Source: Sulfurimonas sp. (GTDB lineage Bacteria > Campylobacterota > Campylobacteria > Campylobacterales > Sulfurimonadaceae). From it: DNA of 64,000 nucleotides. A model generated the notes under the pieces. It was not told the origin of the DNA, did no database searches, and worked only from the letters and a program-made list of their open reading frames with translations. Of the stretch, positions 19,101 to 28,351 are shown in pieces. Location: positions 29,200 through 93,199 of the forward strand of contig NZ_JALOAN010000003.1 in the NCBI RefSeq assembly GCF_023228785.1. The letters are read 5' to 3'. Position numbers and translations under genes: made by a program. Position 1 is the first letter of the stretch; each line of letters starts with the position of its first letter.

Positions 19101-19680
19101 CTAAGCTAGTGTAAAATCTTATAGTAGCATCGCTTGTGCTAAAGTTTTTTGTATCAATGCCTTCTAAGTTGAAGCCTATGTTCTCAAATGAAAATTCAAA
19201 AGGTGTTTCATTGGTATAGTCTTCATAGTCCAAGCATCCCATAGCTATGGATATTTTATCTAAAAGAATTCTAGGCATAGCACTCTCATTTGTGCTATTT
19301 TTTTGTTTTTTAGTTTTTAATAAAGATGCGAAATTTATAGTCTTGTCTTTGTTATATACAAGAGATATTTTTGGTCTTTGAAGTAGTAGACTTTTAATGT
19401 GTATTGCAGATTTGTAGAGAGAAGATGGCTCTAGGTTTATATCTAATGACTCAAAAGAGAGTAGATGTTTTTGTTCTAAATCTTTAAGCGCAATCTCATC
19501 AACAATAAGCCTAAATGAAAATGGATTAAAATAGATGCTTTTTATGCTTAGTTTTGCATTTAACTCTTGTTCAACTGTAGTTTTAAGTTGTGATTTAAGT
19601 ACAAGTGGAATGGCAAAAAAGCCAACTAGAGCGTAAGTGACAAACAAAAATAGTAAGATATTTTTAGTTTTTTTAAACAT
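16147..19680 (-). CDS. Very large AsmA-like/DUF748-type protein, 1177 aa
   Basis: The protein has one N-terminal membrane helix (about residues 7-28), then a long run of repeating beta-rich segments ending in a C-terminal region about residues 940-1175 with 'LLPPEREKLDSILKIMLKRPKISLKITPQYDE', which has the look of an OmpA-like or DUF748 C-terminal domain. AsmA-family proteins bridge inner and outer membranes and move phospholipids or affect outer-membrane assembly. The repeats of 'LNLxxxxL' and 'DIDMPVEGNVDDPDFKYG' favour this group. It lies between ccoG and the YeiH gene on the same strand with short gaps. Confidence 0.75.
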   Translation of the reverse strand: MFKKTKNILLFLFVTYALVGFFAIPLVLKSQLKTTVEQELNAKLSIKSIYFNPFSFRLIVDEIALKDLEQKHLLSFESLDINLEPSSLYKSAIHIKSLLLQRPKISLVYNKDKTINFASLLKTKKQKNSTNESAMPRILLDKISIAMGCLDYEDYTNETPFEFSFENIGFNLEGIDTKNFSTSDATIRFYTSLGDGGFLDIKSQLLSLEPFEIKGSVEFEASKLYSQWKYFQDYLNLEVADGKVDFKAQYYFNLDDLNATTIDKVELYADRLRVKPKNKHQDILNLEHFVLSGVTIKPMLQDIHIKNLALESLHLKVQRKKGGEIDWSEYVKTSFAVDASEEKREDANESKLWTAVVDEVALEKIKLDFMDENVNVETKLNDLNLYVKNLNLAGVEALTYELDLRVNEEFICKSSGEIKHDILDVKSQIKCSALDIVRFKPYIDEAANDALSLYDLNLKSAIFGFDANLSLMSKDEEMLIDLRDANLDLSKFSLYKTSTNEKLLEFDDFGVKTLRFDSKTKEIDIEKTILGGLNIFASIYKDGTLNLEGLVEVKASENTLKSDVKKNSNKKGKDFRVRLEHFAINDAGVSFKDRSLDPALKTKLDKINVNLYKIDSKENSWLKYDAKARLNHKGTIGTKGDLQHTPLKQKSDLKLSKISLSEFSPYLQKTTYLDLKDAYLDLSSKIEYEKRDDKADLRVYGLLGVKEFFLHDSRDGSTLLSFSKMQLNSFEYEMNPDRIYINELVLDAFYVKAIIDKQKVLNLATLVKESKEDEKKSDESKLDFKIMKLNIASGSAKFEDLSLPLEFKTDIHDLNGVVYAISNQDSEISYVDIAGEVDKYGSTKLSGSVDSANPKSYLDLDFNFRNLELNALSGYSANFAGYKINEGKLFLDLGYKIVDSKLLGKNSIIIKKIKLGEEIEDENVTTLPLGFAIALLEDSDGVIDIDMPVEGNVDDPDFKYGAMVLKTFANLIVRAVASPFKFLGSMMGLDGEKLEYIEFEAGLATLLPPEREKLDSILKIMLKRPKISLKITPQYDETQDAFLLKREKLLLALMKKSGAKSKKEQLNSLNIDLLEDLYEEIDPELKLKDIEKKLKESYSGDILKREYLITLLKLTTNNQEFTQQELDDLATQRGEVIREYLVDNRALSSSRLIVEKIQKADESKENWVKLKMNIEVE

Positions 19681-19739
19681 ACTATAAACTCCAAAAAATT
19701 ACCTTTTTGGAGTTTATCTTATTCGTCTTTAAAAGCTAA

Positions 19740-21170
19740 TTATTTTTCTTTAATAATATCAGCACGAGGAAAAACAAAAGTTGACTTTCTAAATACAACA
19801 ACTCTATCTTCATGCCCAACAGCATAAGCTCTAATCGTGATAGGGATAACTGTGTCTTTTCTATCATTATCAACTAGCATCTCTGTAGTTCTAAGAACTA
19901 CTATCTCTTTCTTTTTCATATTGGGAACAGCTGTAAATTCACCTTTAGGTTTTTCTATAGTAATCTTACCTTCCATACCCTTTGGAGGAATGATCTCAAA
20001 GAAAAATTTCATCTCTTCATTTTCAGTGTTTTGAAGTAAGAATTCATAAGCATTTTCAACTCTAAACTCTCCATCATCAAAGTGTTTCACAGAGTAAAGA
20101 CGAGTCTCTTTGTTTATGTTTAAAAGCATATGCTCTTTTGTACTTCCCATCATCGCTAAAATTATCATAATTGCAACTAAAAGACCCATATATGCGAGTA
20201 TTTTTGTACGAAAGAATTGTGTTTTACCCTTTTGTTCTACTATCTCATAGTCACTAGACCATGTTATGAGTGAAGGCTTTCCGAGTTTACCCATAACAGT
20301 TGTACAAGCATCAACACACTCTAAACAGTTTATACACTCTAGTTGAAGACCTTTACGAATATCAATGTGTGTCGGACAAACAGTTACACAACTCTCACAA
20401 GCAGTACACTCAGCATGAGGCTCATTTACTTGAATATCTTTTTGTTTTGTATACATTTTGTTGTGGTTTTCATCATAGATGTTTCCACCTCTATGCATAT
20501 TATAAAGTGCCATAACTGTATGTTCATCATATAAAACCGACTGGATTCTTGAGTATGGGCATACATATATACAGAAGTCTTCTTTTAAAAATACTATGTC
20601 ATATATAAGAAAAACTGCAATACCAATAACCGAACCAAAAAGCGTCCAATGATTAGTAAAATCTCCAAGATAAGTAAAAAAATCTTCAGGCGGAACGAAG
20701 TACCACATAAAGTTTGATCCTGCTATAAGTGCAAGAGCTGTCCATAGTAAAATAGCTACTACTTTTTTTACTTTGTTCTCCAACTTACTCATATCTGGAT
20801 CTTGCTGTTTGTTTTTGATGCGTTTTCGTAGTCCTAGTAGTTTTGTCTCTATTAGATCTCTATAAATAACTCTAAAAACTGTCTGCGGACAGACCCAACC
20901 ACAAAAAACACGACCACCCAGTACAGTCATACCAAATATTCCTAAAAAAAGTAACATTAGTAAAAATGGCATCAAATATAACTCTTGCATATCAAACTGA
21001 ACGAATGCAAGATGCAGTTTTAACTTATCAAAACTCAGTAGAAAAAAGTGATTTCCATCTACTGTAATCCACGGTAACACTAACGCGACTATAGTTACCA
21101 TCGCGTATAGATAGTAGCGTTTAATTCTCCACGATGTCGGTATTGTTATACCAGTATTTTCTTTGCTCAT
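19740..21170 (-). CDS. ccoG: Cytochrome c oxidase accessory protein CcoG (FixG)
   Basis: CcoG is a membrane iron-sulfur protein needed for maturing the copper centre of cbb3-type oxidase. The protein has membrane helices, a 'GGRVFCGWVCPQTVF' motif in the second helix region, two 4Fe-4S clusters in 'CTACESCVTVCP' and 'CINCLECVDAC', and a C-terminal periplasmic Ig-like domain. I chose the ATG at 21170 (MSKENTG) with GGAAG upstream; an in-frame start at 21221 would add 17 residues of unusual sequence. Cbb3 oxidase is the normal terminal oxidase of this bacterial group. Confidence 0.92.
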   Translation of the reverse strand: MSKENTGITIPTSWRIKRYYLYAMVTIVALVLPWITVDGNHFFLLSFDKLKLHLAFVQFDMQELYLMPFLLMLLFLGIFGMTVLGGRVFCGWVCPQTVFRVIYRDLIETKLLGLRKRIKNKQQDPDMSKLENKVKKVVAILLWTALALIAGSNFMWYFVPPEDFFTYLGDFTNHWTLFGSVIGIAVFLIYDIVFLKEDFCIYVCPYSRIQSVLYDEHTVMALYNMHRGGNIYDENHNKMYTKQKDIQVNEPHAECTACESCVTVCPTHIDIRKGLQLECINCLECVDACTTVMGKLGKPSLITWSSDYEIVEQKGKTQFFRTKILAYMGLLVAIMIILAMMGSTKEHMLLNINKETRLYSVKHFDDGEFRVENAYEFLLQNTENEEMKFFFEIIPPKGMEGKITIEKPKGEFTAVPNMKKKEIVVLRTTEMLVDNDRKDTVIPITIRAYAVGHEDRVVVFRKSTFVFPRADIIKEK

Positions 21171-21379
21171 AAGAGACTTCCTTTGATTCACTTGCAACAA
21201 AATAGCTTTTGTTGTTAACATATTTCATATTGTTCGAACATTATAGCGAATGAAAGTTTAGATTTTATTTAATTTATTCTTATAATTACTATAATATTTT
21301 CAAATATTATTATCAAAAGTCTTATTTATGCTTATATTGGCTAAAATTACTTTTAATTTTAATTTTAAAAAGATTTATT

Positions 21380-24300
21380 ATGAACACAAAAAAGTATATT
21401 TTAGAAACTATAAAAAAACGACCACTTATCATTGATGGGGCTATGGGAACGCAGCTTCAGCTCTATGACGCGGAGATTCCAAAAGAAGCATGGGAAGAAA
21501 ACGAGGGCTGTAATGAGCTTTTAAATGTTACTTGCCCTGAGATTTTAAACAAGATATATGATGACTATCTAAGTGCTGGAGCTGACTTTATCACAACAAA
21601 CACCTTTGGCTCTTTTACTTGGGTTTTGGATGATTATAACATTGCCCATCGCGCTTATGAGCTCACTTGTGCAGGAGCTAAACTTGCAAAAGCTCTATGT
21701 GAAAAATTTTCAACTCCAACTCATCCTCGTTTTTGTTTAGGAACTATCGGACCTGGAACAAAACTTCCATCTCTTGGTCACATAACTTATAATGAGATGT
21801 ACAAAGGTTATACAGAGGTAGCACTCGCACTTATAGATGGGGGAGCTGATGTTTTTTTGCTAGAGACCGCACAAGATCCACTACAGATAAAAGCTGCACT
21901 TCATGCTTGTCAAGAGGCATCTAAAGAAAGAGGTGTAGAGATCCCAATTATGATCTCTGTAACCATTGAGCTAAGTGGAACTATGCTCATCGGTACTGAT
22001 GCAAATACAATTGCAACCATACTAGAGCCTTTTGATATTTTATCTTTAGGTTTTAACTGTGGGACTGGACCTGAACAAGTTTTAAAACACGTAAGAACTC
22101 TAAGTGAAGTTTGGCATAAACCTATAAGTATCCATGCAAATGCTGGACTTCCACAAAATCGTGGAGGAGTGACATTTTATCCTATGGGACCTGATGAGTT
22201 TGCAAATAAACAAGAATCATTTTTAGACTTTGATGGCGTTAGCTTTTTAGGTGGATGCTGTGGAACTACGCCTGAGCATATTAGCGCTTTAGTTGAAAAA
22301 GTTAGTTCTAAACAGCCAAAAGCACCAAGTGGATCTCATGAAAACTCTATAGCTTCTCTTTTTAATACAACAACTCTAAAGCAAGTTCCCGCTCCACTTT
22401 TGATGGGAGAGCGCTCAAACGCAACTGGTTCAAAAGCTTTCAAAGAGCTTCTTCTAGCAGAGGATTATGAGGGAACTCTAAGTGTCGCTCAACAGCAAGT
22501 TCGTGCAGGTGCCCATATTATAGATGTAAATGTAGGCTTTGCAGGTCGCGATGAGACAAAAGACATGAACGCAGTTATAGGAATGTACAACCAAAAGATC
22601 TCACTCCCTCTTATGCCAGACTCCACACAAACTACTGGACTTGAGACTGCTCTTAAAAACATAGGCGGCAAACCCATCCTAAACTCTGTTAACCTTGAAG
22701 ATGGCGAGCCAAAGTTTAATGAAGTTTGTGCTCTTGCTAAAAAGTTTGGAGCTAGCCTAGTCTGTCTAACCATAGATGAAGTTGGTATGGCTAAGACTAT
22801 TGAGAAAAAACTTGAGGTTGCAGATAGGATCATAGATCTGGCAACTAACCGCCATGGCATCAAAAAAGAAGACCTGATTTTTGATGTTTTAACATTTACA
22901 CTAGCAAGTGGAGATGAAGAGTACTTCGATGCTGGGATAAACACCATAGAAGCTATCCGCGGGCTTCGTAAAAAACACCCCGAAGTAAGTGCAACTTTAG
23001 GACTCTCAAACATCTCTTTTGGACTAGATAAAGATGCAAGACCCTACCTAAACTCTATGTTCTTGCATCACTGTATCGAGGCAGGTCTTACTTCTGTGAT
23101 CATAAATGTAAAGCATATCATTCCCATCAACAAAATCAGCCAAGAAGATCAAGAGATCTGCGATGATTTGATTTTTAACCGCAAACCAAATGGAGAGGCT
23201 CTCTTTAACTTCATAGAGCATTTTAGTACCAAAGAAGCAGTTGATAATGATGCTGTAGATGAGGCTTATCTTGCCATGAGCAGTGAAGAGAAAATAGCAA
23301 AACTTCTTATGGATGGAGATAAAGATAGGATGATTCCTCTCGTTGAAGAGGCTCGCCACACTATCGCGCCTGAGAAAATTGTAAATGAAATCCTTATAGA
23401 TGCCATGAAAGTTGTTGGCGAGCTTTTTGGCTCAGGTCAGATGCAACTCCCCTTTGTACTTCAAAGTGCTGAGACTATGAAAAAAACAGTTGATCATCTA
23501 GAACCCTTTCTTCCAAAGGTCCAAAAAGAGGCTGACACAACTCTAGCTCTTGGAACAGTAAAGGGCGATGTACACGATGTTGGTAAAAATCTTGTGGATA
23601 TCATCCTCTCAAACAATGGCTACAAAGTTGTAAACCTAGGGATCAAAGTAGATCTAGATGCCTTTATGCAGACTATGAAAGATGGACACATTAGCGCTTT
23701 AGGGATGAGCGGACTACTGGTTAAATCAACTCAAGTTATGAAAGAGAATCTTGAAATTTTAAAATCACACGATATTAAGATCCCCATACTTCTAGGAGGG
23801 GCAGCGCTTACTCGCTCTTTTATAGATGACTTTTGTCGCCCTATCTACGATGGACCCATCTTTTACTGTAAAGATGCCTTTGATGGAGTAACTGCCATGA
23901 GCCGTATAGAAGCTGGAAACTTTGATACAGATCTTCACGGTAAAGACAAAGATAAAAAAGTAGTAAAAGAGATAAAAGAGATAATCATCCCACCATTTAG
24001 TGAACTTAAGATGCCATCTCGTGATGTAGTTGTTCCAACTCCTCCATTTTGGGGAAGAAGAGAGTTAAAGCTCACCGAGTCACAAATAGAGATGGCATTT
24101 GAGTGGGTAAATCATAAAATTCTCTTTAAATCTCGCTGGGGTTATAGCTCTAAGGGGATGAAAAAAGAGGAGTATCAAAAGCAACTAGATGAAGTAGTTT
24201 GGCCAGCTTATGAGAGACTAAAAAAACAATTTATAGATGAAAAGCTATTTGATCCAACCATCCTCTATGGTTACTGGCCTTGTAGAAGCGATGATAATTC

Positions 24301-24871
24301 TCTTCTTATCTTTGATGAGAGTGAGGGGTATAATTCGCTTGATGAAGTAAACCGTGAACCGTTAGAAGATGTAGCGTCAAGATCCATAAAAAAATTTACA
24401 TTCCCAAGACAAAGTAAAGAGCCACATCGCGCACTTAGCGACTTTTTCCATAGTGACAGACACGACGTTATAGCTCTTACTTGTGTAAGTGCTGGCGCAA
24501 AACTTAGTGAGGCTGAGAGAGAGATCTATGATAGTGGGGAGTATACACTTTACTATCAATTTCACGGACTTGGCGTTGAGTTAGCTGAGGCTTTAGCTGA
24601 GATTGCACATAAGCAGATAAGACTAGATCTAAATATAAGTGATGGTGAGGGAAGTAGTTTAAGTGATGTTCGCATGAATAGATATCAAGGAAGTCGTTAC
24701 TCTTTTGGATATGCGGCTTGTCCAGATCTAGAGCTGAATCGTCCTCTTTTTGACTTACTAAAGCCTGAGGAGTTTGGGATTGAGCTGAGTGAAACTTTTC
24801 AGATCCACCCAGAACAATCAACTAGTGCCGTAGTAGTATATCATCCAAGTGCGACATACTACAATGTCTAA
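21380..24871 (+). CDS. metH: Cobalamin-dependent methionine synthase
   Basis: MetH methylates homocysteine from methyltetrahydrofolate through a cobalamin cofactor. The 1163-aa protein is full length. A homocysteine-binding domain (1-310) ends with the zinc Cys pair in 'FLGGCCGTTPEH'. A pterin-binding domain (about 340-600) starts with 'MGERSNATGSKAF'. A cap domain follows, then the B12 domain with 'DVHDVGKNL' (about 737), whose His binds cobalt, and a C-terminal reactivation domain (about 890-1163, with 'GYAACPDLE'). It is the only long plus-strand host gene in the left half and stands alone. Confidence 0.97.
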   Translation: MNTKKYILETIKKRPLIIDGAMGTQLQLYDAEIPKEAWEENEGCNELLNVTCPEILNKIYDDYLSAGADFITTNTFGSFTWVLDDYNIAHRAYELTCAGAKLAKALCEKFSTPTHPRFCLGTIGPGTKLPSLGHITYNEMYKGYTEVALALIDGGADVFLLETAQDPLQIKAALHACQEASKERGVEIPIMISVTIELSGTMLIGTDANTIATILEPFDILSLGFNCGTGPEQVLKHVRTLSEVWHKPISIHANAGLPQNRGGVTFYPMGPDEFANKQESFLDFDGVSFLGGCCGTTPEHISALVEKVSSKQPKAPSGSHENSIASLFNTTTLKQVPAPLLMGERSNATGSKAFKELLLAEDYEGTLSVAQQQVRAGAHIIDVNVGFAGRDETKDMNAVIGMYNQKISLPLMPDSTQTTGLETALKNIGGKPILNSVNLEDGEPKFNEVCALAKKFGASLVCLTIDEVGMAKTIEKKLEVADRIIDLATNRHGIKKEDLIFDVLTFTLASGDEEYFDAGINTIEAIRGLRKKHPEVSATLGLSNISFGLDKDARPYLNSMFLHHCIEAGLTSVIINVKHIIPINKISQEDQEICDDLIFNRKPNGEALFNFIEHFSTKEAVDNDAVDEAYLAMSSEEKIAKLLMDGDKDRMIPLVEEARHTIAPEKIVNEILIDAMKVVGELFGSGQMQLPFVLQSAETMKKTVDHLEPFLPKVQKEADTTLALGTVKGDVHDVGKNLVDIILSNNGYKVVNLGIKVDLDAFMQTMKDGHISALGMSGLLVKSTQVMKENLEILKSHDIKIPILLGGAALTRSFIDDFCRPIYDGPIFYCKDAFDGVTAMSRIEAGNFDTDLHGKDKDKKVVKEIKEIIIPPFSELKMPSRDVVVPTPPFWGRRELKLTESQIEMAFEWVNHKILFKSRWGYSSKGMKKEEYQKQLDEVVWPAYERLKKQFIDEKLFDPTILYGYWPCRSDDNSLLIFDESEGYNSLDEVNREPLEDVASRSIKKFTFPRQSKEPHRALSDFFHSDRHDVIALTCVSAGAKLSEAEREIYDSGEYTLYYQFHGLGVELAEALAEIAHKQIRLDLNISDGEGSSLSDVRMNRYQGSRYSFGYAACPDLELNRPLFDLLKPEEFGIELSETFQIHPEQSTSAVVVYHPSATYYNV

Positions 24872-24903
24872 AAGGAAAAGGCGAGTGTCTCAAGTTCACC
24901 TCT

Positions 24904-24958
24904 TTCTTCTTAAGTTTGCATTCTACACTCTAGAAGTGTAAGAAAAATGTGCAAATTA
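24904..24958. terminator. Hairpin region between convergent metH and comM
   Basis: TACACT(CTAG)AAGTGTA forms a hairpin at about 24925-24942, within a longer imperfect repeat of TTTGCA and TGCAAA at about 24914 and 24949. The two genes converge here, so it probably ends both transcripts. Confidence 0.5.
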
Positions 24959-24965
24959 ACACTTT

Positions 24966-25605
24966 TTATCTCCGTCTATAACTAAGCGCTTCTAAGATAT
25001 GGTTTTTTGCTATATCTTTACTTTTATCTAGATCTGCTATGGTTCTAGATACTTTTAAGACCTTGTTTATACTTCTAAAAGAGAGACGAAATCTCTCTAT
25101 TGCCATATCTAAAGTCTCTTTTGCTTCATTATTTAAAATACAATAGATCTCTATCTCACTATCTTTTAGTTTTGCATTAGATCTCTCTTGACCTCGTTTG
25201 TTTCTAAAGATATGAGCTTCAACCACCTTTCTATGTAACTCTTTTGAGGTAAAACTACTCTTATCATCACTCTTTACATTTTGCATTACAACACTAAGAT
25301 CCAGCCTATCTAAAAATGGCTCAGAGAGTCTGTTTTTATATCTTTGGATCTCTAGGTCACTACATCTACATTCTAGGTGTTCATCTAAAAGGTTTCCGCA
25401 AGCGCAAGGATTCATAGCACCTATAAATAAAAAATCACTTGGATACTCTACTTTAGAATTTACTCTTGAAATTCTGATACGATTATCTTGCATCGGCTCT
25501 CTTAGAGCCTCTAAAATTCCTTTAGAAAAATGTGGAAGTTCATCAAAAAACAAGATCCCATTGTGCGCCAAACCAACTTCTCCTATTTTTGCTTTGTGTG
25601 AACCT
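24966..25605 (-). pseudogene. comM: comM 3' part (Mg-chelatase-like helicase), cut off by transposon
   Basis: This stretch encodes the C-terminal half of ComM/YifB. It opens in frame at GSHKAKIGEVGLAHNGILFFDELPHF (written in two parts: GSHKAK, then the Walker B region ILFFDE), then CACGN and the C-terminal 'FRLSFRSINKVLKVSRTIADL' segment. An internal ATG at 25571 could start a fragment, but the ATPase would lack Walker A. The remaining N-terminal half is at 62757-63630. Joining at the 5-bp duplication restores one continuous reading frame. ComM is a hexameric branch-migration helicase that aids integration of donor DNA during natural transformation. Confidence 0.95.
25601..25605. repeat. Target-site duplication, left copy (AACCT)
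   Basis: AACCT directly precedes the TGTCA end of the element and is identical to the 5 bases following the right end at 62757-62761. A 5-bp duplication is the standard product of Tn7-type transposition. Confidence 0.95.
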
Positions 25606-25611
25606 TGTCAT

Positions 25612-25708
25612 TTCCACTAAACTATGCTACAATCAGAACAAGTTTATGGAATTAGATAGAATTTATTCCAACTAATCATGCTACAAATACCTATTAACAT
25701 TGCTACAA
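25612..25708. repeat. Left-end TnsB-type binding sites
   Basis: Two clear 20-bp direct repeats are TTCCACTAAACTATGCTACA (25612-25631) and TTCCAACTAATCATGCTACA (25666-25685). A weaker third, ending in TGCTACAA, lies at about 25690-25708. They match the right-end sites in inverted orientation. The spacing is about 54 bp between the first two, unlike the abutting right-end sites, which is the usual Tn7 asymmetry of ends. Confidence 0.85.
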
Positions 25709-25764
25709 CCTTGTTAATATACAATAAACCTTACTACAGTCTTACCAACAAAGGAGATGATAGA

Positions 25765-26466
25765 TTGAAGATTTCTATGAAAAAAAGAAAAATTGGCTAT
25801 ACCTATGGAAGTGTCTCAGGTTATTTTGCATTTCGCAAACAAAAAAGTATTGCCTTTGAATCTACTTTAGAAAGAGACCTACTTACATTATTAGAATTTA
25901 ATGATAGCGTTTGTGATGTAATTGAGCAACCTATTACTATTGAATATATAAATGCCAATGGAAGAAATACAACATACACACCAGATTTTCTAGTATATTT
26001 TAATGAAACAGAAACAATATTGTTAGATGTAGTCAGAAAACCTTTACTTATAGAAGTAAAGCCTAGAAGAATTATACAAAAGAAGTTTAAAGATCTTCGT
26101 CCTAAGTTTAAAATAGCAACAAAATATGCATCTCAAAATGACATGATTTTTAAGATATATGATGAAGAAAAAATCAGGGGAGCTTACTTCCAAAATATAA
26201 CTTTTTTAAAAAGATATAAAAATTTAGAATACGATTTAGATGAAGAGCAGAGAATCTTAACATATGTAGATATGCTTGGTAGCACCACTATAGATCATAT
26301 ATTAGAGTCTTTATTTATTACTAAAATACAAAAAGGACTAGCATTGGGGCAAATATGGCACTTACTGGCAAACAAAAGCTTACTTTGCTTATATGGAGAA
26401 CCTTTAAATTATCAAACCACGGTATGGCTAAATGACAACTATGATGAGGAAAAACTAAATGGATGA
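25765..26466 (+). CDS. tnsA: TnsA-like transposon endonuclease
   Basis: TnsA cuts the 5' ends of the element, so Tn7-type elements move by cut-and-paste. The ~233-aa product has the expected order: 'AFESTLERDLL' (about residue 30), 'YTPDF' with Asp74 and 'LIEVKP' with Glu97 and Lys99, forming the restriction-enzyme-like active site, then a helical C-terminal part. I chose the TTG at 25765 with AAAGGAG 8 bases upstream; an ATG at 25777 would give 'MKKRKIGYTYG'. The upstream open frame runs through the TnsB sites and is unlikely to be translated. The stop overlaps tnsB. Confidence 0.92.
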   Translation: MKISMKKRKIGYTYGSVSGYFAFRKQKSIAFESTLERDLLTLLEFNDSVCDVIEQPITIEYINANGRNTTYTPDFLVYFNETETILLDVVRKPLLIEVKPRRIIQKKFKDLRPKFKIATKYASQNDMIFKIYDEEKIRGAYFQNITFLKRYKNLEYDLDEEQRILTYVDMLGSTTIDHILESLFITKIQKGLALGQIWHLLANKSLLCLYGEPLNYQTTVWLNDNYDEEKLNG

Positions 26467-28342
26467 TATTAAATCAGTTAAACTTGACAGAAGCAGGATT
26501 GAGATTAAGCAAAACGAATATGTTGAGTATCATAATGAAATTTATAAAGTTTCACAGCTGCTAGACTTTAGTGAAATAATAGGCATTAGTATAAAAGACA
26601 AAAGAGCTAAGAGACTCCTCATTAAAGATGTAAAACCCGTTGCTCCTAAAGATTCTTCTGACAATATTGCAATATATAAAGACTTGTCAGATATATCTGA
26701 TTATGAATACAAAGAGATAGAAGAACGCTACTTAGCTATCAAGCCTTTGTTATCAAACAACATGTCTAGAGAAGATATAGAAAAACATGCAAAGGAGATA
26801 GATGTTCACTATACCACCTTATACCGTTGGCTCAAAAACTACAAATCAACAGGTACACTATTAGGACTAGCCTCTAAGCCATCAGGAAGAATAAAAGGTG
26901 AGACTAGACTTCTCTATAGTGTAGAGAAGATAATACAAAAAGTTATTGATACTTACTATTTAACGAAACAAAAACCATCAGTTCAAGCCGTTATTAACAG
27001 AATAAACATCGAATGTAAAAACCAAAACTATAAGGCACCTGGTAAAAATACGATTAGAAATAGGATTCATCAAATTGCAGAATATGAAAAACTAAAAAGG
27101 CAAGGTAATCGTTCAATTGCTAGGAATAAATTTGAACCAGTACCAGGTTCATTTAATGCAGACTACCCACTACAACTTATTGAGATAGACCATACACCTG
27201 TTGATTTAATTGTAGTTGATGATGAAACAAGAAAGCCGATAGGAAGACCTTGGCTGACAATAGCAATAGATATATATAGTCGAATGATAGTTGGTTATTA
27301 TCTAAGTCTAAATGCTCCAAGTGTTACAAGTGTCGCTATGTGTATTACAAGTTCTGTGCTACCAAAGGATGAGCTTCTTTTAAAGCTTGACATCGATTCA
27401 AATTGGGATGTATGGGGATTTCCTACTACCATTCATGTTGATAATGGTGCAGATTTTAGAGCAGAGGCAGTTCAAAAAGCTGGTTTAACTCATGGTATAA
27501 ATATTGAATTTAGACCTGTAGGAAAAACTAATTTTGGTGGTCATGTGGAGCGTGCTATTGGAACAATTATGTCAGCTGTTCATGAACTACCAGGTACTAC
27601 ATTTTCAAACATTCAAAAAAGACAAGAATATAATTCAGATGAACATGCAAGTTTAACATTTTCTGAATTTGAAAAATGGCTAGTTACATATATCACTAAA
27701 GTTTATCATAAGAGAAAACACCATGGCATTGATATATCTCCTGAAGAACAATGGGAAGAGGGAATCTTTGGAGAAGATAGTACAGTTGGATTAATACCAA
27801 AGCCAACTGATGCTCTAACTGTAATGATAGATTTTTTACCAATATTTGAGAGGACTATACAAAAAAATGGAGTTAACATAGATGGATTAAATTATTATGA
27901 CAATCTACTTCGTTCGAGAATTAATAAAATAGATGAATCTACAAAAAGAAAAAAAGTGTTTGTTTTTAAAAGAGATCCTAGAGATATAAGCTATGTATGG
28001 TTTTATGATGATATTACTCTTGAGTATTTTAAAATCCCACTAGCTGACCAATCAATGCCAATTATGTCTCTATGGGAATTTGAATCAATCAAAAACCGTA
28101 TTAAAGAAAAAGGTTCAAAGACTATAAACAACGCTCAAATCTTAGAGGCTCATGACGAACTTAATCAACAAATTAATGAATCCGCAAAAAAGAGTAAAAA
28201 AGCTCGCAGAGAACAGCAGAGACTCAAAAACAGAGATATTGAAACAGCATCTAATGATACTCCCTCGAAGCGAAGGATTCAAGGAACACCATCTGTTGAC
28301 AACAGCTTGATTTGGGACAGTGATGTTCCTGATTTTGGATAA
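26459..28342 (+). CDS. tnsB: TnsB-like DDE transposase
   Basis: TnsB binds the end repeats and performs 3' strand cleavage and joining. The 627-aa protein has N-terminal helix-turn-helix domains (about 80-220, e.g. 'HYTTLYRWLKNYKSTG'), an RNase H-fold catalytic core with Asp in 'LIEIDHTPVD' (about 244), Asp in 'IHVDNGADF' (about 328) and Glu in 'GGHVERAIG' (about 364), and a C-terminal region expected to contact TnsC. The acidic triad is complete. It overlaps tnsA by 8 bp and precedes tnsC by 9 bp. Confidence 0.95.
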   Translation: MDDIKSVKLDRSRIEIKQNEYVEYHNEIYKVSQLLDFSEIIGISIKDKRAKRLLIKDVKPVAPKDSSDNIAIYKDLSDISDYEYKEIEERYLAIKPLLSNNMSREDIEKHAKEIDVHYTTLYRWLKNYKSTGTLLGLASKPSGRIKGETRLLYSVEKIIQKVIDTYYLTKQKPSVQAVINRINIECKNQNYKAPGKNTIRNRIHQIAEYEKLKRQGNRSIARNKFEPVPGSFNADYPLQLIEIDHTPVDLIVVDDETRKPIGRPWLTIAIDIYSRMIVGYYLSLNAPSVTSVAMCITSSVLPKDELLLKLDIDSNWDVWGFPTTIHVDNGADFRAEAVQKAGLTHGINIEFRPVGKTNFGGHVERAIGTIMSAVHELPGTTFSNIQKRQEYNSDEHASLTFSEFEKWLVTYITKVYHKRKHHGIDISPEEQWEEGIFGEDSTVGLIPKPTDALTVMIDFLPIFERTIQKNGVNIDGLNYYDNLLRSRINKIDESTKRKKVFVFKRDPRDISYVWFYDDITLEYFKIPLADQSMPIMSLWEFESIKNRIKEKGSKTINNAQILEAHDELNQQINESAKKSKKARREQQRLKNRDIETASNDTPSKRRIQGTPSVDNSLIWDSDVPDFG

Positions 28343-28351
28343 AGGAATAAT

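Noticed and set aside
22489..23013. Minus-strand open frame inside metH
   Set aside because: Antisense shadow of a conserved core gene.
25678..25764. Upstream extension of the tnsA reading frame to an ATG at 25678
   Set aside because: It overlaps the second TnsB binding site and has no ribosome site; the TTG at 25765 follows AAAGGAG.
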